Below are positions 1 through 8,760 of a stretch of DNA of 39,135 nt, one piece after another. The translations under genes were made by a program, and so were the position numbers. The stretch comes from Rhodobacterales bacterium CG15_BIG_FIL_POST_REV_8_21_14_020_59_13. Its GTDB lineage: Bacteria > Pseudomonadota > Alphaproteobacteria > Caulobacterales > Maricaulaceae. The DNA is taken from assembly GCA_002783385.1 (NCBI GenBank), contig PFFX01000102.1, positions 332 to 39,466 of the forward strand, read 5' to 3'. Numbering within the stretch: position 1 is the stretch's first letter; each line of letters starts with the position of its first letter. Under the pieces are notes generated by a model, which had not been told where the DNA came from, ran no database searches, and saw only the letters and a list, made by a program, of their open reading frames with translations.

Positions 1-99
1 ATGCCTAGCGTCATCCCTCCCCTGGACGGGCAGGGTGGCTGGAGCAGCGCGCCAGACGGGAAGGGTGTGTCCTGTGTGCCGTCATCCCTTGCGTCCCTT

Positions 100-243
100 C
101 GGGACGCCTATCTGGAACACCAAGGCTTTTGTGTGTTGAGGTTCTGGAACAACCAGATCAATCGAAATATGGACGACGTGATGGATGAAATCCTTCCAAT
201 TCCGGATCGCCGCCGACTGGAAATCGAGCAAGAAAATGTCTGA
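100..243 (+). pseudogene. C-terminal fragment of a DUF559 (VSR-like endonuclease fold) protein
   Basis: Translation [31 protein letters not shown] matches the conserved C-terminal motif of DUF559 proteins (RDxxLexxGyrVLRFWNnev...nxxxVxxxI). The upstream part of the same ORF does not look like DUF559. The ORF stop (241-243) overlaps the gatB start. Confidence 0.55.
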
Positions 244-1729
244 ACATTCCTACATTTTGCAAGGTGCTACGGGCGATTGGGAAGTCGTTATCGGGATGGA
301 GGTCCACGCGCAGGTGGCGTCCCATTCGAAACTGTTTTCCGGGTCCGCGACCGAATATGGTGCGGAGCCGAATACCCAGGTCAGCCTGGTGGACGCGGCG
401 ATGCCGGGCATGTTGCCGGTGATTAATGCCTATTGTGTGGAACAGGCCGTCCGCACCGGGCTGGGCCTGAATGCGCAGATCAACAAATACTCGCGCTTTG
501 ACCGGAAGAATTATTTCTACCCGGATTTGCCACAGGGCTATCAGATCAGCCAGTTCGAGTTCCCGATTGTTGGCGAAGGCGAAATCGAATGTGAGCGTGA
601 TGACGGGTCGCTGTTTACGGTCGGCATTGAGCGCCTGCACCTGGAACAGGATGCCGGCAAGTCGATCCACGATCTGGATCCGAATGCGACCTATGTGGAT
701 TTGAACCGGTCCGGCGTGGCGCTGATGGAAATCGTTTCACGTCCGCACATCCGGACGCCGGATGAGGCCGCGGCCTATATGAAGACTTTGCGGACGATCG
801 TGCGATATCTCGGCACGTGTGGCGGCGATATGGAAAAAGGCCAGATGCGCGCGGATGTAAATGTCTCCATCTGCCGTCCCGGGCAGTATGAGAAATTCCG
901 CGTGGATGGCGATTTCAAGCATCTCGGCACGCGTTGCGAGATCAAGAATGTCAATTCCATGCGCTTTATCCAGCAGGCGATTGAATATGAAGCCCGGCGC
1001 CAGATTGATCTGGTGGAAGAAGGCGGCACGGTTGAGCAGCAAACCCGGCTGTTTGATTCCAATAAGGGCGAGACACGGTCCATGCGCTCGAAAGAAGAAG
1101 CGCATGATTACCGCTACTTCCCGTGCCCGGACCTTTTGCCGCTGGAAATCCCGCAAGCCCGTATTGACGAGATCAAGGCGGAATTGCCGGAACTGCCCGC
1201 TGACAAGCGCAAGCGTTTCGCCGATGAGCTCGGTCTCTCGGAATACGATGCGTCGGTGCTGGCCGCTGACAAGGACCGTGCGGACTATTTTGAAGTTGTC
1301 GCCGAAGGCCATGACGCCAAGATTGCCGCCAACTGGGTCAATAACGAGCTATTCGGCCGCCTCAACAAGCAAGGCTTGGGCATTACCGAGAGCCCGGTTT
1401 CGGCAGATCAGTTGGGCAGGCTGGTCGATCTCATTTCGACCGATGTCATTTCCGGCAAGATCGCCAAGGACGTGTTCGAAATCCTGTGGGATGAGGGCGG
1501 AGATCCGGCCGAAATCGTCGAGACGCGCGGCCTGAAACAAGTCACTGATACCGGAGCGATTGAAACGGTCGTCGATCAACTGATCGAGGGCAATCCTGAT
1601 CAGGTAGCCTCGATTGAAAAAAATCCGCGCGCTCTGGGCTGGTTTGTCGGTCAGGTGATGAAAGCGATGCAGGGCAAGGCCAACCCCAAAGCCGTCAACG
1701 AAATCCTCAAACAAAAGCTGGGATTATAG
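236..1729 (+). CDS. gatB: Asp-tRNA(Asn)/Glu-tRNA(Gln) amidotransferase subunit B
   Basis: [47 protein letters not shown] and [16 protein letters not shown] are typical GatB motifs. The internal ATG at 236 (MSEHSY) is the likely start. Confidence 0.96.
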   Translation: MSEHSYILQGATGDWEVVIGMEVHAQVASHSKLFSGSATEYGAEPNTQVSLVDAAMPGMLPVINAYCVEQAVRTGLGLNAQINKYSRFDRKNYFYPDLPQGYQISQFEFPIVGEGEIECERDDGSLFTVGIERLHLEQDAGKSIHDLDPNATYVDLNRSGVALMEIVSRPHIRTPDEAAAYMKTLRTIVRYLGTCGGDMEKGQMRADVNVSICRPGQYEKFRVDGDFKHLGTRCEIKNVNSMRFIQQAIEYEARRQIDLVEEGGTVEQQTRLFDSNKGETRSMRSKEEAHDYRYFPCPDLLPLEIPQARIDEIKAELPELPADKRKRFADELGLSEYDASVLAADKDRADYFEVVAEGHDAKIAANWVNNELFGRLNKQGLGITESPVSADQLGRLVDLISTDVISGKIAKDVFEILWDEGGDPAEIVETRGLKQVTDTGAIETVVDQLIEGNPDQVASIEKNPRALGWFVGQVMKAMQGKANPKAVNEILKQKLGL

Positions 1730-1789
1730 GCGCGGCGGTTGAAATCTTCGTTAGTCTTCTTAGGTGCTCTACTGGAAGGAGCTACGAAA

Positions 1790-1927
1790 ATGAACGAAGA
1801 AATCGAAAAAACCGATGCCCGCCAGGGGGAACGCAAACGCGGGCAGGAACACACCCTGATCATTTCCCTGATCGCGGCTGTTGTGGCCGCCGGGGCCGGT
1901 TTCCTGATCTTTACGGCGGTCACCTGA
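1790..1927 (+). CDS. Small single-TM protein of unknown function
   Basis: ATG at 1790 follows a good ribosome-binding site (ggaagga). Short charged N-terminus, then one hydrophobic helix (LIISLIAAVVAAGAGFLIFTAV). Confidence 0.55.
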   Translation: MNEEIEKTDARQGERKRGQEHTLIISLIAAVVAAGAGFLIFTAVT

Positions 1928-2044
1928 CGCTCCGCTTCAGCTAAACCCCTGCTGAGCTGATCACTCGGAGGGGACGGACCCGACATGGTCCTCATATTAT
2001 CTATGTGACTGATGTCTGTTACCGGTTAGAAAGCCATAGAGTGG

Positions 2045-2989
2045 CTAGAGCAAGCGGATTTCCCGCAACCGTTCCAGTAAATACTCCTGCGCCGTGACGG
2101 GGTCGGGATACTGGTCCGGGTTTTCCGCACTGATGCAGTTTTCCAGCGTCCGGATTTCATAGTCCGGGCGGAAATGCAGGAAGAAGGGCAGGGAGTAGCG
2201 GGCAAATTTTTGCCGTTGCGGGGCCGGATTGACGACCCGGTGTGTCGTGGAGGGCAGAACATTGTTCGTCAGGCGCTGCAGCATGTCCCCGACATTGATC
2301 ACGAGGCAGCCGGCGGGCGGATTGACATCGATCCATTCACCAGTCCGGCGGTCGATCACTTGCAGTCCCGCTTCCTCTGCGCCCAGCAGGAGTGTGATCG
2401 TGTTTATGTCTTCATGGGCGGCGGCGCGGATAGAGCCTTCGGGTAAAACACTTTCCTGTGCCGGATAATGCAGGAGGCGCAGGATGGAATTACCGTCCCT
2501 GACCGGGTCATCAAAAAAGTGCTCGTCCTGCCCCAGATCGCGGGCCACTGCGCGCAGCAAGCGGATTCCAAGCTGGTCTAGCGCTACATAAAGACGGGTA
2601 ACCGCCTCCCAGCCATCGACTTCTTCAGGCACGAGATTGCCGGGCATGATGGCGGTGTAGGGGTGTCCCGGTGGCAGGTCCCGTCCGACATGCCAGAATT
2701 CTTTCAGATCAATCGCGTCTGCCCCTTTGGCCGCTTCCCGTCCGAAGGGGGTATATCCGCGCTGTCCCGCGCCGTCCTTGATATGGTAGTGGGCTTTGAC
2801 GCCTGGCGGCAGAGCGAAAAAGGCTTTTGCCTTTTCCAAAGCCTCGTCAATCTGTGACTGGTCGAGTCCGTGATCCGAGATGACAGCGAAACCGAAGCGG
2901 CGAAACTCCTCGCCCAGCTCTGCTGCGAATACATCCGGATGCGTATCGTCAAGCGTCAGTGATACGGGCGGTATGATCTGCTCTGTCAT
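2045..2989 (-). CDS. Isopenicillin N synthase-like 2-oxoglutarate/Fe(II)-dependent oxygenase
   Basis: N-terminal DIOX_N-like region (FRRFGFAVISDHGLDQSQID), HxD iron motif (AAHEDINTITLL), distal H with R (STTHRVVNP). Confidence 0.88.
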   Translation of the reverse strand: MTEQIIPPVSLTLDDTHPDVFAAELGEEFRRFGFAVISDHGLDQSQIDEALEKAKAFFALPPGVKAHYHIKDGAGQRGYTPFGREAAKGADAIDLKEFWHVGRDLPPGHPYTAIMPGNLVPEEVDGWEAVTRLYVALDQLGIRLLRAVARDLGQDEHFFDDPVRDGNSILRLLHYPAQESVLPEGSIRAAAHEDINTITLLLGAEEAGLQVIDRRTGEWIDVNPPAGCLVINVGDMLQRLTNNVLPSTTHRVVNPAPQRQKFARYSLPFFLHFRPDYEIRTLENCISAENPDQYPDPVTAQEYLLERLREIRLL

Positions 2990-3255
2990 TGGGCACCTGC
3001 GAGAATTCGCGTTGTCATACTGACAGAATAAATCAATGCAAGACCGGCGCGGCGATTACGCTGATTGCCTCAGGTGCAGCCAAAGACCGGATGACAAGGT
3101 TTTGGTGATCAATCCTAACAAATCAAGGTATCTGGTAAGGAGTCGAGTGTGTGATTCAGACCTGATTCAGACCGCTTAACAGATATCAAGACTCCCTAAC
3201 GGAAATAAACCAAATAAATGGATTAACCCTGATTTTTCTTAACCTTATAGAAAAC

Positions 3256-3353
3256 CCCTGAGGTGATTCTCCGACCTGTCCGAGGCCAGAAGGCTCAGGG
3301 CATTGGGTGGAACGCTCTCATAGCCAATCCGGCACCAAGCCGGGCATGAGAGC
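3256..3353 (+). promoter_or_regulatory. Structured 5' leader: two consecutive stem-loops upstream of a small Sel1-like gene
   Basis: Stem 1: ccctgag (3256-3262) with ctcaggg (3294-3300). Stem 2: gctctcat (3314-3321) with atgagagc (3346-3353), enclosing ccggc (3329-3333) / gccgg (3339-3343). Pairings read by eye. Confidence 0.5.
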
Positions 3354-3370
3354 CAGAAATGGGGGCCAAA

Positions 3371-3643
3371 ATGGCTTTCACTGATGTGGAAACGGCGCAG
3401 GCGCACGACGTGGTCAACACTGATCCGACGGGCGAAGATCTCTGCAAGCTTGGTCTTCTCTATTCGACCGGCCAAGGCGGCACGGTGGATTATGTGGAGG
3501 CACACAAATGGTTCAATCTTGCGACCCTGCTGGGCTGTGATGCTGCGAAATATTATCGTCAGGAAATCTCGGACGAGATGGACATGATGCAGATTTCAGC
3601 AGCACAGCGCGCTGCCCGCGAATGGTTGAGCACGCGGCACTAA
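3371..3643 (+). CDS. Small Sel1-like repeat protein
   Basis: GEDLCKLGLLYSTGQGGTVDYVEAHKWFNLATLLGCDAAKYYR resembles a Sel1/TPR-like repeat (LGxxYxxGxGv..dyxeAxkWfxlAa). ATG at 3371 follows a G-rich Shine-Dalgarno. Confidence 0.7.
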   Translation: MAFTDVETAQAHDVVNTDPTGEDLCKLGLLYSTGQGGTVDYVEAHKWFNLATLLGCDAAKYYRQEISDEMDMMQISAAQRAAREWLSTRH

Positions 3644-3653
3644 TCTGGTGCAT

Positions 3654-4445
3654 CTAGTTGTTGATCGCGTCCGCGATGGCGAATGAGAACGCCTGATCGA
3701 GCGGCAGGATTCCGTAGACATATTGTTCTATGAACAATGTGACTTCGGCGATAGTCGAGCGCGGCACGAAGACGATATCATAGCGCTGCAGCGGGAAGGG
3801 GTCGGCCTGACCATTTCCCCGCAGGGCGCGATGCAGATTGACAGTGCGCATCATCAACCCGTCGCCTGAAGGCGAGCGTCTGAGAATGACGATATCGCCC
3901 CGCGCGGCTGAATTGCGGAAACCGCCAGCCAGCATGATGGCTTCGAGCGCACCAATGCGCGATGGCATTTCATACATGCCGGGTGTGGCGACCTCTCCGC
4001 CGACAATGATATTTTGGGCGGCAAAACTCGTTGCGGTCACCTCCACAATCGGATTTCGGAGCATGGATGTATAGGCGTCCGCGATGGCACTTGCCGCTTC
4101 AGAATCGGTCCGCCCGGCTATCATCACACGGCCGGCCAGCGGCAGATTGACCCGTCCATCCGGGCCAATGGTTGCGGTGCGGTTGAGTTCGCTCGCCGTA
4201 TGGACTGTCACGTCGATCGCATCACCCGGATAGAGCCGGAAAGCCGGATCTGCCGCGCGCCATTCCACAAATTCGATATTGTTCCAGCTGGAAGGGGCGA
4301 CAGAGTCTTCCGTGTGAGCGCTCGTGTAGCTCCAATAATCGGGTTCGCGGTCGCTGCTGAAAGGTGCTGTGACAGTATTCGTGACCGTTCGCGCAGTACC
4401 ACAGCCTGCAAGACAGAGGGTCAGTATCAGAACGGATATACGCAT
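3654..4445 (-). CDS. hfsD: Wza/OPX-type polysaccharide export lipoprotein (HfsD-like)
   Basis: Lipobox signal peptide (LTLCLAGC). Poly_export and SLBB-like content: YPGDAIDVTVHTASELNRTATIGPDGRVNLPLAGRVMIAGRTDSEAASAIADAY, NIIVGGEVATPGMYEMP. Position in an hfs-like locus. Confidence 0.85.
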   Translation of the reverse strand: MRISVLILTLCLAGCGTARTVTNTVTAPFSSDREPDYWSYTSAHTEDSVAPSSWNNIEFVEWRAADPAFRLYPGDAIDVTVHTASELNRTATIGPDGRVNLPLAGRVMIAGRTDSEAASAIADAYTSMLRNPIVEVTATSFAAQNIIVGGEVATPGMYEMPSRIGALEAIMLAGGFRNSAARGDIVILRRSPSGDGLMMRTVNLHRALRGNGQADPFPLQRYDIVFVPRSTIAEVTLFIEQYVYGILPLDQAFSFAIADAINN

Positions 4446-4540
4446 TGAAGGAGACTCGCTCGATTAATTCTTACCTGAACAAGACCCTTTCGCGGTTCGG
4501 ATAATGAAAAATTAAACCGGACACCGTTTTTCTCGCTTTC

Positions 4541-6067
4541 ATGAGTCGCACCCACACAGGCACCGGTTCCAGACCGCCCAGCGACCCTCCTCATCCGCAG
4601 GATGAAAGGCGGGAGCTGGATCTGTACGATCTGATCGAAATGATCTGGTCGCAACGCGGGATGATCATTGCAGTTTTTCTGGTGCTGTTTGTTTCCGGAG
4701 CGGCCGCGTCATTCCTCTTACTGAACAAGACATATGAGGCGCGGGCGCGCCTGCTTGTCTTGCTGGACGATGAAGATTTAACACCGGGTGCGGCGGGCTC
4801 CGGTGACGGATTCATCATCGAACAGGTGCTGCAATCGGAATCCGAGATCTTGAATTCAGAGACGGTGCGGCGCCTTGCGCTTGAAAACATTGGACCTGCC
4901 ACGATTCTGCCGGAGGGAGGGTCCGAAGCTTTGGCATTGCGGACCATGCGCCATAATTTCTCGGTCGTTCGCGCGCCCAATGCATCAGTGCTGATTCCGG
5001 TTCTGAAAGCCGGAAGTGCCGAACGGGCAGAAACAATTCTGAACGCCATAGTCGATGCCTATGTAGAGTACCGGCAAGTCGTTCTGACCGGAGATGGCGC
5101 GACGGGTGTGGCGGATCGCCGGGCGCAGTCTGATGAAGCCTATCGTGTTGCGCTGGACGCGCTTGACCGGTTCCTGACCGATAATGACATTACCGATTAT
5201 GAATCCGATACCGCGGCGCTGTTGACGCGAATTGCGGCCCTACAAACGTCGCTGGCGACAGCGCAGTCTGAACGCCAGGCGTCATCAGCGGCAGCGTCTG
5301 CGATTGCCCAGCGCGTAGCAGAAATGCCGGAGAATATTGATCTTTATGTAGAAAGTAGTGCCGAAAACCTGCTCATCGAAAAGCGGTTGGAACGGGAAAG
5401 CCTGTTATCGCGGTATCTGGAAGCTGCTCCGCCTGTTGTGGCGCTGGATCGCGAAATCGCCGAGCTGGAAGAATTTATGGCCCGTGGCGGTGTGCAAGGG
5501 CTCGGTCAGCGCAGGACGGGCGTGAATACGGTGCGGCAAGGGCTCGTCCAAGAGCAGTTGCGGTTGGAATCGATGGCTGCCGCCGAAGGAATGCGGGCCC
5601 GGACAATCTCAACCCAGCTGGCGTCCGCCGAGCGTGAAATCTCCAGGCTGCGCGGGCTGGCACCGCAATATAATCGTCTGGCTCAAAACGTTGCGGCTAC
5701 GGCTGCTGCAGCAACGTCGCTGGCGTCCCAACAGGCCGAAGCTGAAGCCCGCCAGTCGCTTGCTCCGGGCAGCGCAGATGCTGTGCGGATTGTTGAACGG
5801 GCTTTCGCCCCTGTGGAAGGCTCGTCGCTGAAAAAATTGGGCATTGCCGCTGCTTTTGTGTTTGCGGCCGGTGTGGCCATGCTGATGGGGCTGTTGCGCG
5901 GATACTGGTCGCGTCATGTTGACCCGGCCGTGCAACGGCAATCCATGCCGAATCATGCCCCGACCGCGGACATGACAGAAGCTATTGGCCCCATGCCTTC
6001 CCGCGTGGCCGGAGTGCCGGTGCTGGCGCGAATACCTGACAGAGGCTATACGTTGGCCCGCCGTTAA
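4541..6067 (+). CDS. hfsA: Wzz/GumC-type polysaccharide co-polymerase (HfsA-like)
   Basis: N-terminal TM within a Wzz-like domain (LDLYDLIEMIWSQRGMIIAVFLVLFVSGAAASFLLL), long coiled coil, C-terminal TM (AAAFVFAAGVAMLMGLLRGY). Confidence 0.85.
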   Translation: MSRTHTGTGSRPPSDPPHPQDERRELDLYDLIEMIWSQRGMIIAVFLVLFVSGAAASFLLLNKTYEARARLLVLLDDEDLTPGAAGSGDGFIIEQVLQSESEILNSETVRRLALENIGPATILPEGGSEALALRTMRHNFSVVRAPNASVLIPVLKAGSAERAETILNAIVDAYVEYRQVVLTGDGATGVADRRAQSDEAYRVALDALDRFLTDNDITDYESDTAALLTRIAALQTSLATAQSERQASSAAASAIAQRVAEMPENIDLYVESSAENLLIEKRLERESLLSRYLEAAPPVVALDREIAELEEFMARGGVQGLGQRRTGVNTVRQGLVQEQLRLESMAAAEGMRARTISTQLASAEREISRLRGLAPQYNRLAQNVAATAAAATSLASQQAEAEARQSLAPGSADAVRIVERAFAPVEGSSLKKLGIAAAFVFAAGVAMLMGLLRGYWSRHVDPAVQRQSMPNHAPTADMTEAIGPMPSRVAGVPVLARIPDRGYTLARR

Positions 6068-6075
6068 CCGAAGCG

Positions 6076-6750
6076 GTGAATGCTGTGGTCCCAATAGTGA
6101 TTCGCGGCGATTCGATGATTGACCTTTCTTTTGAAATGCAGGCGCTGGTTGACCAGCTCGAACCGATTTTTCGGCCCGGCGGCAAGGGCCGTGTGTTGAT
6201 GTTCCTTGGGGCCAGCAAACGCGCCGGCACCTCGACCATAGCTCGTGAATTCGCACGTGTTGCTGCTGACAGGTCGCGGCGTGGGGTCTGGCTCTATGAT
6301 CTCGATTTTGCCCGCAATTCTCATGCTGGTGCACTTGCCCGCCCGAATGCGAAGGTTTTCGATGCCTCCTTCGGGCGCAATGCTTTCTGGCGGGCTGAAC
6401 CGCAGGGTGCCCGTGCGCGCCTGGTGGCAAAGGACTGCGGAAGCCATCTTTATGTCACGGAATTCCAACGCGCCCGGTCGGGCGTGGAACGCCTCGAATT
6501 CGGTGGCGCCCGGGAATACTGGAATGCTGTCCGGGGCAGTATCGATCTGGCCGTGATTGACGCGCCCGGAGCCAGCCGTGCCGTCTTGCCTGTGGCGGCG
6601 GATGCAGATGGCGTCATTCTGGTTGCCGATGAGAATAGCTGGAATGAGCGGTCCATCGCCGCGCGCCGTGAAGCCATTGAAGGCCGGGGCGGTGTTGTCG
6701 CGGGGATTGTCTGCAACCGGTCGCGCGTTGCGTCGCAGCGTGCTGCTTGA
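6076..6750 (+). CDS. hfsB: P-loop ATPase-like / BY-kinase-like protein (HfsB-like) with a degenerate Walker A
   Basis: RVLMFLGASKRAGTSTIAREFARVAAD followed by GVWLYDLDFAR (Walker A'-like) and IDLAVIDAPG (Walker B-like). It directly follows the co-polymerase. Confidence 0.75.
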   Translation: MNAVVPIVIRGDSMIDLSFEMQALVDQLEPIFRPGGKGRVLMFLGASKRAGTSTIAREFARVAADRSRRGVWLYDLDFARNSHAGALARPNAKVFDASFGRNAFWRAEPQGARARLVAKDCGSHLYVTEFQRARSGVERLEFGGAREYWNAVRGSIDLAVIDAPGASRAVLPVAADADGVILVADENSWNERSIAARREAIEGRGGVVAGIVCNRSRVASQRAA

Positions 6751-8015
6751 CGGACGTCAGCACACATATCCACAATTTACGCGCCGCACAGCGGATGAAT
6801 GTGCTGCGCCCGCTGGAGTTTTTACTCGCCGGTATAGTGCTGTTTCTGGTGTCGCAGGGATTGCTGGGCCCGCTTCTGGCGGACTCGCCGAATTCCGAGG
6901 GGAGCACATTTCTGCGGGTGATGTGGCTGCCGGTTTATGCACTGACAATTGGCTGGATGGTGATTACGCCGGCCCGGACGCTGGAAGTCATGTGGCGGAC
7001 ACCGCTCATCCTGATCTTGTCGCTTTTGTGCCTTGCTTCATTCCTGTGGTCAGTGGATTCCGGCCTGACCCAGAGGCGCGGCTTTGCCCTCGTCATGACG
7101 AGCTTGTTCGGTCTGTTGCTGGCATCGCGTTTCAACTGGCGCGAGCTGATTACGTTGTTTGCCGTGGTATTCGCCGTGCTGGCGGTGATGAGTACGGTGA
7201 TGTCGCTCGCCTTTCCAGCCATCGCTGTCCACCACGATATTCATGTCGGGGCCTGGAAAGGCATCTGGTGGGAGAAGAATACGCTGGGGGCGATGATGGC
7301 CTTTGGGACTACGGCGGCACTGGCGGCGTCTGTTTTCCACCCCCGGCACAAATTGATCTGGTGGGGGTTTGCAGCGTTTCAGGCCGGTCTGGTCTTGATG
7401 TCGACCTCGAAGACGGCGCTTCTGGCGCTGATGCTGGCGCTGGCGGGAATTGCCGCCATCCATCTGATCCGGCGCGGATTTGGATTCTCGGCATTGATCC
7501 TGGTGGGCGGCGGGTTGATTACCTTCATCGCCGCCATGGTTATGACCATCGCCCCTGTCGCGGTGATCGAGGCGCTCGGGCGGGATGCTACGCTGACCGG
7601 GCGGACCGATATCTGGGCGGTGCTGGCCGAGCAGGTGGAGGCGCGCCCGTGGACGGGTTATGGCTATGGCGCTTTCTGGGATGCGCCCTACGGGCCATCC
7701 TTCTGGGTGCGGCAGCGTACACAATGGCCGGTGCCGACGGCGCATAATGGATGGCTGGAAATCGCCCTTGGGATTGGTGTGCCGGGGGTTGTCCTTATGG
7801 CACTGTCACTGCTGGCCTCGATCGGACGGGCATTAGGACGCCTGTTCAGCGGTCCCGAAGTGTTCTGGGCGTTGATTTTCCTGATTCTGGCTGCTCTGAT
7901 CAGCGTGTCGGAGAGCAATCTGCTGCAACGCAATGCCCTGACCTGGGTGTTGTTCGTGGCAACGGCGGCCCGTCTGGCCTTGCCGCGGCGCTATGATGCC
8001 GTCAGCCAGCGATAG
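6747..8015 (+). CDS. O-antigen ligase/polymerase (Wzy-like; HfsC/HfsI-like)
   Basis: Multi-TM protein with the Wzy_C-like segment GRTDIWAVLAEQVEARPWTGYGYGAFW...PTAHNGWLEIALGIGVPG. TTG start at 6747 overlaps the upstream stop; an alternative ATG is at 6795. Confidence 0.85.
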   Translation: MTDVSTHIHNLRAAQRMNVLRPLEFLLAGIVLFLVSQGLLGPLLADSPNSEGSTFLRVMWLPVYALTIGWMVITPARTLEVMWRTPLILILSLLCLASFLWSVDSGLTQRRGFALVMTSLFGLLLASRFNWRELITLFAVVFAVLAVMSTVMSLAFPAIAVHHDIHVGAWKGIWWEKNTLGAMMAFGTTAALAASVFHPRHKLIWWGFAAFQAGLVLMSTSKTALLALMLALAGIAAIHLIRRGFGFSALILVGGGLITFIAAMVMTIAPVAVIEALGRDATLTGRTDIWAVLAEQVEARPWTGYGYGAFWDAPYGPSFWVRQRTQWPVPTAHNGWLEIALGIGVPGVVLMALSLLASIGRALGRLFSGPEVFWALIFLILAALISVSESNLLQRNALTWVLFVATAARLALPRRYDAVSQR

Positions 8016-8758
8016 GCTGGCGTGACCGGCAGCACTTTTGCTCCGCTTTTCTGGATATGATCCAGCAGTCCTGCAAATTCATCCGGTGTGCAGCCCCATT
8101 CTGTCGGTGAGGACTGAATGTCATGCGCATAGAAAATGAGCCAGCCCGGCCGCGCCATGCCCTCATCAATGAAGGCATGGGCCTTCATCAATCCCGATTC
8201 ACTACCATCCATACCGACTGCTTTCAGCAGATTCCGGTCATCGCCCTTGCGGTTAATCCCGGGGCGAACGCCGCGCAGGGTTTTAAACCGGCTTGACAAA
8301 ACGCGCTTGCTGGAGGGCGAGGCCTCACCAAAGGGATAGGCAAAGGCTGGCAGCCCTGATTTCAGTCCGAGCTGTTGTAGTGCTTCACGATTGGCTTCGG
8401 TCTGAGCGCGCGTGACCTCCGCCGAAGCCTGACCCAGATCGGTGTGATTAAGCGTATGGCAGGCAATCTCGTGGCCCGCTTCTTCGAGCTGACGCAGGTC
8501 ATCGGCATCGAACATTCGACCATGATGGGTATCAGTGCCGGCAAAACCGGCCGCGGCGTACCAGGTGCCGCGCCAGCCGCGTTTTTCCAGCTCGGCTCTC
8601 CCGGCTTTGACAGCGGATTTGGGGAAATCGTCAAATGTGATCGAGATGACGAGTTGCTCTGGAGAAATCGCAAGCGGGTCACGTTCCAGCAGCCGCGCTT
8701 TCAGGCGTTTGAGTTTACCGGTGATACCGGACGAGGGGATGTAGGCGGTTTCTATCAT
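7991..8758 (-). CDS. hfsH: Polysaccharide deacetylase (HfsH-like)
   Basis: NodB-domain motifs: VISITFDDFPKSAV (motif 1) and IACHTLNHTDLGQ (HxxxH). Likely start MIETAYIPSS at 8758 rather than the 9013 ORF start. Confidence 0.85.
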   Translation of the reverse strand: MIETAYIPSSGITGKLKRLKARLLERDPLAISPEQLVISITFDDFPKSAVKAGRAELEKRGWRGTWYAAAGFAGTDTHHGRMFDADDLRQLEEAGHEIACHTLNHTDLGQASAEVTRAQTEANREALQQLGLKSGLPAFAYPFGEASPSSKRVLSSRFKTLRGVRPGINRKGDDRNLLKAVGMDGSESGLMKAHAFIDEGMARPGWLIFYAHDIQSSPTEWGCTPDEFAGLLDHIQKSGAKVLPVTPAYRWLTAS

Positions 8759-8760
8759 CT

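Noticed and set aside
5609-6430. 273-aa minus-strand ORF antisense to hfsA/hfsB-like genes
   Set aside because: Arg/His/Gln/Pro-rich shadow translation with no start context or domain.
6557-7747. 396-aa plus-strand ORF overlapping the HfsB-like and polymerase genes
   Set aside because: It lies in another frame of two well-supported genes, its composition is Gly/Arg/Asp-rich as expected from out-of-frame translation, and no domain is recognisable.
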